In this document: positions 30,784-36,610 of the stretch, one piece after another
Layout: each line of letters opens with the position of its first letter
Position numbering within the stretch: position 1 is the first letter of the stretch
DNA from: a virus
Strand: one strand, 5' to 3'
IMG/VR virus record: IMGVR_UViG_3300021356_000066
Coordinates: 1-36,610 of that record
Length of the DNA: 36,610 nt
Notes under the pieces: generated by a model
What the model was told of the DNA's origin: nothing
Databases searched by the model: none
Seen by the model: only the letters and a program-made list of their open reading frames with translations
Translations under genes and position numbers: made by a program

Positions 30784-31004
30784 CATTTGAAGAATACGAA
30801 CAGGGGTACTACTCTGGTGACTCTGAGGACCCTTCAGGGCCACCAGAGGACCCAGAGACACACGCCATGGTTGAACACTTGGTGGAGTTTGACACTGAGA
30901 TGTACCGACTAGAGAGCCGCAGAAAGTACAAGGGGCTATCATACAAACACCTTGAGATGCTCATGGTGGAGCTACACGGGAAGGAGTGGAGAGATGCGCT
31001 GTAA
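30780..31004 (+). CDS. Small acidic early protein
   Basis: The 74-aa protein begins MTFEEYEQGYYSGDSEDPSG; the first 30 residues are acidic, Pro-rich and probably disordered, and the rest is helical (KHLEMLMVELHGKEWRDAL). The frame is open upstream, but the ATGA overlap at 30780 sets the start, since the upstream part shadows the 51-aa gene. No family was recognised. Confidence 0.72.
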   Translation: MTFEEYEQGYYSGDSEDPSGPPEDPETHAMVEHLVEFDTEMYRLESRRKYKGLSYKHLEMLMVELHGKEWRDAL

Positions 31005-31185
31005 GGCTTGCGATAGAATCCTAGAGGAATCAGAACTGACTAAAAAGGACGCACACGGTGACTTTCTTGATCTTTGCGGTATTTGTCTTTCTGCTACTGC
31101 TAGCGCGGGAGTAGATACAGAAACTATGCAATATTACCAATATGAGATATTTACAGAGGACAAAGATTATGATACCCTCTACTAA
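30994..31185 (+). CDS. Small zinc-finger-like protein
   Basis: The 63-aa protein begins MRCKACDRILEESELTKKDA, followed by LDLCGIC, giving a CxxC...CxxC knuckle pair (C3, C6, C28, C31) typical of a zinc ribbon, then an acidic, Tyr-rich tail. AAGGAG (30980-30985) precedes the ATG. The gene overlaps its neighbour by 11 nt. Similar small CxxC proteins occur in many T7-like phages without a known function. It could bind nucleic acid or a host protein. Confidence 0.78.
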   Translation: MRCKACDRILEESELTKKDAHGDFLDLCGICLSATASAGVDTETMQYYQYEIFTEDKDYDTLY

Positions 31186-31246
31186 GGTATACTTAGGTAT
31201 ATATACTAAAGAAGAAGCAGTAGTAGTTACTACAGGAGTATAACTT
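31186..31246. promoter_or_regulatory. AT-rich intergenic segment with palindromic TATA motifs
   Basis: GTATAC (31187-31192) and GTATATATAC (31197-31206) are short palindromes inside the near-repeats CTAAGGTATA and CTTAGGTATA. Two TATACT hexamers look like -10 boxes, but neither has a -35 match at the right distance. This may be a weak promoter or operator; evidence is slight. Confidence 0.3.
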
Positions 31247-31498
31247 ATGTTAATCGACGAGAAGTCAATCTATGAGGTCACAGGCGGCGACTACAGTGTG
31301 TACTGCTTCGGCTACACACAAGCCCGCACAGTGACCAATGACATCATGAAGCGTGACCCTTGGGGTGGTATACCCTTTGTGATTAGGAAGGACCTAGAGG
31401 TGTCCTTTGACGACAAAGGCAACGTGGTTATGTCTAGGGTGGTACTTGATAAAATCCTATTCTTAGCCAGTGACGAGCTACCGGAGGGCGAGGGTTGA
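31247..31498 (+). CDS. Small early protein of unknown function
   Basis: The 83-aa protein (MLIDEKSIYEVTGGDYSVYC) is mostly beta-strand, with SFDDKGNVVMSRVVLDKILF near the end. No family was recognised. AGGAG (31234-31238) lies 8 nt before the ATG. It is the first gene after a 61-nt gap, so a promoter may lie just upstream. Confidence 0.72.
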   Translation: MLIDEKSIYEVTGGDYSVYCFGYTQARTVTNDIMKRDPWGGIPFVIRKDLEVSFDDKGNVVMSRVVLDKILFLASDELPEGEG

Positions 31499-31500
31499 AC

Positions 31501-31779
31501 ATGAAACAACCAGAGAACGACCACACGAAACACTTTGGCAACGACGGACCCATAGGTAATGACGCTGAGATCATTGTGTACTACGAGGAACGTGGTCCAG
31601 CAGAGCCAGTCCTACGTATACCCTTTTGGTACTGCAAGGACGAATTAGGGATGCACGAGAACTTTGAGGCGTCAGTACGTAGGACAGCCAAGGCACTCGC
31701 AGAGTCCTACACGTACTGGCCCGATGGGTACGTCCATGTACAGACAATCATTAACGAGGAGTACGTGAATATAATATGA
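31501..31779 (+). CDS. Small early protein of unknown function
   Basis: The 92-aa protein has an apparently disordered start (MKQPENDHTKHFGNDGPIGN), then a beta-alpha-beta-like segment (AEIIVYYEERGPAEPVLRIP, RRTAKALAESYTYWPDGYVH). No family was recognised. The ATG at 31501 has GGAGGGCGAGGG upstream; a TTG at 31495 would form a TTGA overlap but is less likely. Confidence 0.72.
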   Translation: MKQPENDHTKHFGNDGPIGNDAEIIVYYEERGPAEPVLRIPFWYCKDELGMHENFEASVRRTAKALAESYTYWPDGYVHVQTIINEEYVNII

Positions 31780-31928
31780 TGACGGAACAGCAGATAGAAC
31801 AATGGATACGGGACAACCCGTGGAAAGCTAACGTGATCTATCCTGCTGGGGGCATAGGGTTTATGATGTTTGTTATGTACACCTGCATACAAATCATAGA
31901 TTCTTTTTTGACAGGTAGTTTCATATAG
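31776..31928 (+). CDS. 50-aa membrane protein upstream of SSB
   Basis: ATG at 31776 (ATGA overlap; a second ATG directly follows) opens a 50-aa frame ending at TAG 31926-31928. It starts MMTEQQIEQWIRDNPWKANV and has one membrane helix (AGGIGFMMFVMYTCIQII). The ribosome site GAGGAG (31756-31761) is a little far. The SSB promoter overlaps its 3' end. Function unknown. Confidence 0.68.
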   Translation: MMTEQQIEQWIRDNPWKANVIYPAGGIGFMMFVMYTCIQIIDSFLTGSFI

Positions 31929-31936
31929 TGTATACT
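31908..31936 (+). promoter_or_regulatory. Sigma70-type promoter of the replication genes
   Basis: TTGACA (31908-31913), a 17-bp spacer and TATACT (31931-31936), near consensus. Transcription should begin near 31943, giving a leader of about 74 nt before the SSB start codon. It would drive SSB, primase-helicase, polymerase and onward. Confidence 0.88.
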
Positions 31937-31944
31937 ATTAGTAT

Positions 31945-31998
31945 GTCTTGGGGAAATTCCAAGACTAAACCAAAGCAACCAATGCCGCGCCTAGCGGC
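31945..31998 (+). promoter_or_regulatory. Two hairpins in the SSB leader
   Basis: GTCTTGG and CCAAGAC (31945-31951 and 31959-31965) form a perfect 7-bp stem almost at the predicted 5' end. GCCGC and GCGGC (31984-31988 and 31994-31998) form a second one, ending about 5 nt before the ribosome site. Neither has a T-run. A 5' stabiliser, an operator or SSB autoregulation are all possible. Confidence 0.5.
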
Positions 31999-32016
31999 GA
32001 CTACGGAGATTATTCC

Positions 32017-32394
32017 ATGACAGCAACAACAGTAGAAGGCGTAGTTAACTTCAGCAACCTGACCGCACATGACGTATTCAACGGTCAGTCAACTGGAGCC
32101 TACTCCATGACAATCACATTGTCAGAGGACGACGCTGCGGAGCTTGCAGCCAACGGTGTCAAGATCAAGGACTACCAAGGCAACAAGCAACGCAAGTTCA
32201 AGTCGAAGTACGAGATCAAGCGCTTTGACGCTGATGGCAACCCCTACACCGGAGAAGTTCCATACAACTCCAAAGTCCGCCTGAAGTACAAGCTGGGACA
32301 GCCTCACCCAGTGCATGGCGTAGCGACCTACCTTGAGGCGGTCAAAGTCTTAGAAGAAGCAGAAATGACTACGGCTGATGCCGCAGACTTCTAA
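32017..32394 (+). CDS. ssb: Single-stranded DNA-binding protein (T7 gp2.5-like)
   Basis: The 125-aa protein looks like a short gp2.5-type SSB: a beta-rich OB-fold-like body (GEVPYNSKVRLKYKLGQPHP, EAVKVLEEA) and an acidic C-terminal tail ending in phenylalanine (TTADAADF), the feature through which gp2.5 contacts the polymerase and helicase. It is about half the size of T7 gp2.5 (232 aa). It is first behind the promoter at 31908-31936 and directly precedes the primase-helicase, overlapping it by 17 nt. GGAG (32005-32008) is the ribosome site. Confidence 0.78.
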   Translation: MTATTVEGVVNFSNLTAHDVFNGQSTGAYSMTITLSEDDAAELAANGVKIKDYQGNKQRKFKSKYEIKRFDADGNPYTGEVPYNSKVRLKYKLGQPHPVHGVATYLEAVKVLEEAEMTTADAADF

Positions 32395-33991
32395 GTTCCT
32401 CAGACACGAGAGTTGTCCGGAGTGCGGTTCTTCGGACGCTCTCGCTATCTACGACGACGGGGGCCAACATTGTTTTGGTGCCGGTTGTGACTATCACGTT
32501 CACGGTGGAGACCATGGCATGACCTCAGAACTACCTAAGGCCAAGCCCCTGAATTTCAAGGGAGTGGTCTCAAGCATACCCCAACGACGCTTATCTCAGG
32601 ACACCTGTGGGCGCTACGGGGTCACCGTGGAGTACTCTTCCACAGGTGAAATAGAGAAGCACTACTACCCCTACTACGACCTGTCTACGGGTGACCTGTG
32701 CGCGGCAAAGGTACGCGAGGTCAAGACCAAAGGGTTCATGTCCATGGGGGACGTAGGCAACGTCGGATTCTTCGGGCAACAGCAGTGTAGTAGGAACACC
32801 TTTATTACAATCACGGAAGGTGAGCTAGACGCCCTAGCAGTCTATGAGATGTCAGGGAAACAATGGGACGTGGTTTCACTTCGGTCGGGCGCAAGTAACG
32901 CCGCCAAGGAGATCAAGGCCCAGCTGGAGTGGCTCGAAGGGTACGACACAGTGGTACTCTGCTTTGACAATGACAAGGCAGGAGACGAAGCAGTAGAGCA
33001 GGTGAAGGACCTCTTCAGTCCTGACAAGCTGAAGATCTGTAAGCTACCGCTGAAGGACGCCAGTGACATGCTCATGGCAAACAGGGTCAAGGACTTTACG
33101 CAACACTGGTGGAATGCGAAGGTCTATAGGCCCGACGGTATCGTCGCCGGTACTGACACATGGGACAAGCTGGTAGAAAAAAGAAACGTCAAGTCAATAC
33201 CTTATCCATGGGAGGGACTGAATCATATAACTAGGGGGCATAGACCGTATGAACTCGTTACGATCACTAGCGGCAGTGGTATGGGAAAGTCCCAATTTAT
33301 CAGAGAAATCGAGTATGATCTTCTACGCCGATGCGAAGGCAATATTGGAGTCTTGGCGCTTGAGGAGGATCTGGCCCGAACAACGCTTGGTATCATGTCG
33401 GTGGCGGCAAACAGGCCCCTTCACTTGGAAGAGGACACGCCTGTGGACGAACTTCGACCGTTTTGGGAGACCACACTGGGAACAGGACGTTACTACCTAT
33501 TTGACCATTGGGGGTCAACGTCGGCTGATAACCTCCTCGCCCGTGTTCGCTACATGGCAAAAGCACTTGACTGCCGGTACGTCATACTGGACCACCTGTC
33601 CATCGTCGTCAGTTCTCAGGAGTCAGGGGACGAACGGAAGGCCATTGACGAAATCATGACCAAGCTACGGACTCTGGTAGCTGAGACGGGGATTTGTCTG
33701 TTTCTCGTGTCACACCTCCGGAGATCCCAAGGCAAGGCCCATGAGGACGGTGCTCAGATCAGCTTGGGTGAACTCAGAGGTAGCCAAGCCATTGCACAAC
33801 TGTCAGACATAGTCATCGGCATGGAACGAGATCAGCAACACGAGAACGAGGATGTCCGGAACACAACCACAGTCCGCGTGTTGAAGAACAGGTACACGGG
33901 TGAAACCGGACCTGCCTGTTGGCTGGCCTATGATCGTTCCACAGGTCGTCTGTCGGAAGTCGCTAATCCACATATAGGGGACGACTTTTGA
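32378..33991 (+). CDS. Primase-helicase (T7 gp4-like)
   Basis: The 537-aa fusion opens duplex DNA and makes primers at the fork. An N-terminal zinc motif has C13, C16, C32 and C37 (Cx2C, x15, Cx4C; T7 has Cx2C in the second half). A TOPRIM domain is marked by E147 (TEGELDA) and D197/D199 (CFDNDKAGD). The hexameric RecA-like helicase has Walker A GSGMGKS (299-305), catalytic E330 in ALEED, Walker B YVILDH (401-406) and VSHLRRS (motif H4 region). It ends with an acidic tail and phenylalanine (GDDF), as T7 gp4 does. It overlaps polA by 4 nt (TTGA). Confidence 0.95.
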   Translation: MPQTSKFLRHESCPECGSSDALAIYDDGGQHCFGAGCDYHVHGGDHGMTSELPKAKPLNFKGVVSSIPQRRLSQDTCGRYGVTVEYSSTGEIEKHYYPYYDLSTGDLCAAKVREVKTKGFMSMGDVGNVGFFGQQQCSRNTFITITEGELDALAVYEMSGKQWDVVSLRSGASNAAKEIKAQLEWLEGYDTVVLCFDNDKAGDEAVEQVKDLFSPDKLKICKLPLKDASDMLMANRVKDFTQHWWNAKVYRPDGIVAGTDTWDKLVEKRNVKSIPYPWEGLNHITRGHRPYELVTITSGSGMGKSQFIREIEYDLLRRCEGNIGVLALEEDLARTTLGIMSVAANRPLHLEEDTPVDELRPFWETTLGTGRYYLFDHWGSTSADNLLARVRYMAKALDCRYVILDHLSIVVSSQESGDERKAIDEIMTKLRTLVAETGICLFLVSHLRRSQGKAHEDGAQISLGELRGSQAIAQLSDIVIGMERDQQHENEDVRNTTTVRVLKNRYTGETGPACWLAYDRSTGRLSEVANPHIGDDF

Positions 33992-35619
33992 TTTACCTTG
34001 ACTTGGAAGCCGACGGCCTCAACCCCACGCGCATCTGGTGTGTCGTGACACGGGAAAACGGAGTAAACACTGTACACAAGGACCCAGACACCCTCTGTAA
34101 GGCTCTAGAAGGCTCTGTGAGCGTCGTAGGCCACAACCTGATAGGTTACGACCTCCCAGTGCTAAAACGTCTCTGGGGCGTTTCTGTGGCCCCTGAGCGC
34201 ATAGTGGATACTTTAGTATTATCTAGGCTTTACGACCCAAGTCGTGCCGGTGGACACTCCCTGAAGGTCTGGGGTGAGCTTCTGGGCTTCCCCAAAGGTG
34301 ACCACGACGATTGGTCCTGCTTATCTACTGCTATGATTGAGTACTGTGAGCGTGACACAGAGGTCACAGAGGCCGTACACAAGCAGTTAGTCAGGGACAT
34401 GACAGGGTTCGACCAACGGTCCATCGACTTGGAACACAAGGTGCAGTACGCTGTACAACAACAGGAGAGAAACGGATGGTTACTTGACCAAGAGTTAGCA
34501 CATGACCTTTTAGCAACATTTAAGGAGAGAATGAATGAAATTGAAGAGGAATTACAGGAGAAGTTCCCCCCTATCATACATCAAAGGTGGTCTGAAAAGA
34601 CAGGCAAACGCCTTAAGGATAGAGTCGAGATATTCAATGTTGGTTCTAGACAGCAAATTGCGAGGCGCTTATCGACGCTTGGTGTTGTCTTTCAGAAAGT
34701 TACGGAGAAAGGGAATCCCATTGTTGACGAGGCTGTACTAGACACCATTGACCTGCCAGAGGCTAGGTCCATTAGTGAGTACTTGATGCTACAAAAAAGA
34801 TACGCACAGGTCCACTCATGGCTAGAACATGTGCAGGACGACGGAAGAGTTCATGGCCGTGTCATTAGCAACGGTGCAGTCACTGGACGCATGACCCACC
34901 AGAGTCCCAACATGGCTCAGGTCCCAGCAAGCCACAGCCCCTTTGGGCATGAGTGTCGCTCCTGCTGGACTGTGCCTGAAGGGAAGGCTTTGGTTGGCTT
35001 CGACGCTTCTGGGTTGGAACTTAGAATGCTGGCACATTACATGGACGATAAGGAGTTTACCAATGTCCTCCTCACCGAAGATATACACACAAGAAATCAA
35101 CTGGCTGCGGGGCTGGAAACAAGACCTCAAGCTAAGACTTTCATCTACGCTTTCCTCTACGGAGCAGGAGATGCAAAAATTGGAACCATCGTTGGAGGAA
35201 GCGCAAAGGACGGCGCAGACCTTAAACGACGATTTCTATCAAATACACCTTCTCTTGAAAGTCTACGAGACCGCGTTGCTAGAGCATCTGGGCGAGGCTA
35301 TCTCACAGGACTTGATGGACGTAGACTTAGAGTTCGATCTGAACATGCTGCACTGAACACACTGCTTCAGGCGGCAGGGGCTATCGTGATGAAGCAAGCT
35401 TTGGTCACTTTGGACGACTACGCACGACAGTGGAAACTTGACTATAAATTCATAGGTAACATACATGACGAAGTACAATCGGAGGTGGCTGCAGACCAAG
35501 CAGAGAAGTATGGCTGGCTCGCAGTGGAGTGCCTCAAGGCGGCAGGGGTGGAATACAACCTCCGATGTCCTCTTGACGGAGAATACAAAGTTGGAACAAC
35601 GTGGGCAGAAACTCACTGA
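33988..35619 (+). CDS. polA: Family A DNA polymerase with 3'-5' exonuclease (T7 gp5-like)
   Basis: The 543-aa replicative polymerase has exonuclease motifs D5-x-E7 (YLDLEADG), D55 (VGHNLIGYD) and YCERD (D123). Polymerase motif A is GFDASGLELR (D339), the O helix R379, K383, Y387 and Y391, and motif C IHDE (D494). Y387 matches T7 Y526 (E. coli F762), a Tyr state linked with virulent phages. It starts with TTG in a TTGA overlap; no ATG is near, and D5-x-E7 shows that the start cannot be much later. It is about 160 aa shorter than T7 gp5, and I see no clear thioredoxin-binding insert. The 3' end is repeated at 1-187. Confidence 0.94.
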   Translation: MIYLDLEADGLNPTRIWCVVTRENGVNTVHKDPDTLCKALEGSVSVVGHNLIGYDLPVLKRLWGVSVAPERIVDTLVLSRLYDPSRAGGHSLKVWGELLGFPKGDHDDWSCLSTAMIEYCERDTEVTEAVHKQLVRDMTGFDQRSIDLEHKVQYAVQQQERNGWLLDQELAHDLLATFKERMNEIEEELQEKFPPIIHQRWSEKTGKRLKDRVEIFNVGSRQQIARRLSTLGVVFQKVTEKGNPIVDEAVLDTIDLPEARSISEYLMLQKRYAQVHSWLEHVQDDGRVHGRVISNGAVTGRMTHQSPNMAQVPASHSPFGHECRSCWTVPEGKALVGFDASGLELRMLAHYMDDKEFTNVLLTEDIHTRNQLAAGLETRPQAKTFIYAFLYGAGDAKIGTIVGGSAKDGADLKRRFLSNTPSLESLRDRVARASGRGYLTGLDGRRLRVRSEHAALNTLLQAAGAIVMKQALVTLDDYARQWKLDYKFIGNIHDEVQSEVAADQAEKYGWLAVECLKAAGVEYNLRCPLDGEYKVGTTWAETH

Positions 35620-35628
35620 GGAAAGCGC

Positions 35629-36501
35629 ATGAAAAATGTCTATACATTAGTCTCTGACATTTACAAATTGATGGAGACGAAAGAAGTAGCAGAAGGCGTG
35701 GACCTAGAGTCTGCTATTGACCTCTTCGGAGAAAACGTCAAGGACCTTATGCGTAAGGAGTTTGGCGAAAAACGAAGCGACAACCGTAAGCTACGTATGT
35801 CCAACATTGGGCGCGAGGACAGGTATCTTTGGAACGTCTACAACGACGTAGAAAAGTCCGACGACATACAGGGCCACACCTATGTCAAGTTCCTTTATGG
35901 TCACCTCATTGAGGAGATGCTACTGTTCTTAACTAGAGCTGCAGGACACGAGGTAACCGATGAACAGAAAAAGTGTGAGGTTAACGGTATTACAGGTTCG
36001 ATGGACTGTAAAATCGACGGTATTGTTACTGATGTTAAGAGTGTTTCGACTTATGGGTTTAAAAAATTCAAAGATGGGACACTGGCTTATGACGATCCAT
36101 TTGGCTACGTGGCTCAAATTAAAGGATACGCATATTCAGAAGGTGCTACTAAATTTGGATGGTTAGCCATGGACAAGCAGAATGGACACCTCACGTACCT
36201 CATGTACGACGAGGAGGACACTCAGGCCCCTGTGTATGACTTGATTAGCTATGACATATCGGAGCGCATTGACCACGTAAAAAAGCTAGTGGAGCATCCA
36301 ACCCCGCCCGACGTATGCTACGGCACTATCGACGATGGAAAGAGTGGGAACCAGAAACTCGCCGTCGGATGCTCCTACTGTTCCTACAAAAAGGTATGTT
36401 GGCCTACCGTACGCGCCTTCGCCTATTCTTCAGGTCCAAGATATTTAACGGAGGTTATCAATGAGCCGAAAGTCCCGGAGATCCCCCTTAGGGAAATTTA
36501 G
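35629..36501 (+). CDS. Cas4/RecB-like PD-(D/E)XK exonuclease (right copy)
   Basis: The 290-aa second copy of the exonuclease keeps all motifs seen in the first (YGHLIEE, GSMD, DVK, QIKGY and the C-terminal CSYC...C). Changes include S3N, D9S, H29A, E31D and N130D, and the last residues differ (IPLREI instead of ITLS) because of the nearby 9-nt indel. It follows polA by 9 nt and overlaps endonuclease I by 41 nt. In a circular map it is the same locus as 197-1063. Confidence 0.85.
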   Translation: MKNVYTLVSDIYKLMETKEVAEGVDLESAIDLFGENVKDLMRKEFGEKRSDNRKLRMSNIGREDRYLWNVYNDVEKSDDIQGHTYVKFLYGHLIEEMLLFLTRAAGHEVTDEQKKCEVNGITGSMDCKIDGIVTDVKSVSTYGFKKFKDGTLAYDDPFGYVAQIKGYAYSEGATKFGWLAMDKQNGHLTYLMYDEEDTQAPVYDLISYDISERIDHVKKLVEHPTPPDVCYGTIDDGKSGNQKLAVGCSYCSYKKVCWPTVRAFAYSSGPRYLTEVINEPKVPEIPLREI

Positions 36502-36610
36502 AAGCGCGTTTGAAGACGATGTCAGCAAGATACTAACAGGTTTTGACTATGAGCCGTTCACCGTCCCCTACACCATTGAGCGCAGTTATCGTCCTGATTT
36601 TGTTCATAGC
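36461..36610 (+). CDS. Endonuclease I, N-terminal part (cut by the window end)
   Basis: Fifty codons of the second endonuclease I copy. The start MSRKSRRSPLGKFRSAFEDD has three more residues than the left copy (MSRRSRKSRFRSTFEED). The catalytic acidic residues near the N-terminus and PDF are present; the ECKG part lies beyond the window. GGAGG at 36450-36454 is the ribosome site. Confidence 0.9.
   Translation, partial: MSRKSRRSPLGKFRSAFEDDVSKILTGFDYEPFTVPYTIERSYRPDFVHS

Larger units (their letters stand above)
35433..36610. repeat. Right copy of the diverged terminal repeat
   Basis: This segment repeats 1-1169 with scattered base changes and a 9-nt insertion near 36485-36493. It covers the end of polA, a complete exonuclease gene and the first 50 codons of endonuclease I. 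The constant offset of 35432 shows one full genome length between copies. Confidence 0.95.

Noticed and set aside
28778-31779. Early region as a known anti-defence or toxin-antitoxin locus
   Set aside because: Only small size, acidity and membrane helices were seen. No motif of a known anti-restriction, anti-CRISPR or toxin family was recognised, so no such call is made.
1-36610. tRNA genes, integrase or attachment site, and T7-type phage promoters
   Set aside because: No cloverleaf, recombinase motif or recurrent 20-bp phage promoter sequence was noticed upstream of genes on either strand. A dedicated tRNA or motif search was not possible here.

Overview
The window is nearly all of a small tailed-phage genome of podovirus (short-tailed, T7-like) gene content. 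The host is probably a marine Gram-negative bacterium, most likely a proteobacterium. The reasons are a T7-type replication set (short gp2.5-like SSB, primase-helicase, family A DNA polymerase, PD-(D/E)XK exonuclease, endonuclease I), short-tail structural genes without a tape measure or tail sheath, a B12-dependent class II ribonucleotide reductase (frequent in marine phages), near-consensus sigma70 promoters, E. coli-type DnaA boxes and AGGAGG-type ribosome sites. I see no phage RNA polymerase, integrase, repressor, tRNA or CRISPR array. The phage therefore looks virulent and dependent on host transcription. The taxon cannot be fixed by reading; marine RNA-polymerase-less podoviruses such as the SIO1/cobavirus type are the closest concept I can name.

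The last about 1.18 kb (35433-36610) repeats the first about 1.17 kb (1-1169) with scattered substitutions and one 9-nt indel. One genome unit is therefore about 35,432 bp, and the window runs once round a circular or terminally redundant map. The two copies are not identical, which points to strain variation in an assembly or a real diverged duplication.

Layout. (1) Plus strand, 28778 to 35619, continuing through the repeat into 1-4070: about fifteen small early genes, some encoding tiny membrane proteins; then SSB, primase-helicase, PolA, exonuclease, endonuclease I, a 58-aa acidic protein, a DUF3310 protein, a lipoprotein and class II RNR; then a strong terminator and a 44-aa ORF. (2) Minus strand, 28329 down to 4067: small terminase, M15 endolysin, large terminase, portal, a set of small basic proteins, zinc ribbon, scaffold, major capsid protein, terminator, tail fibre, lysis genes (spanin-like, XhlA-like, 3-TM holin), a 1257-aa repeat protein, tail adaptor, tail nozzle and four putative internal virion proteins. 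(3) The two arms diverge from a 448-bp non-coding region (28330-28777) holding a strong leftward promoter and an inverted pair of consensus DnaA boxes, the best origin candidate. They converge at 4067-4070, where a shared CTAG supplies both stop codons.

How it works together: host sigma70 polymerase would transcribe both arms. The right arm makes host-takeover and replication proteins and, through RNR, dNTPs. The left arm makes the packaging motor, capsid, tail and lysis proteins, with an extra consensus promoter at 22970-22998 boosting scaffold and capsid. Positions and motifs were read by eye from the sequence; family names come from remembered motifs, not from a database search.
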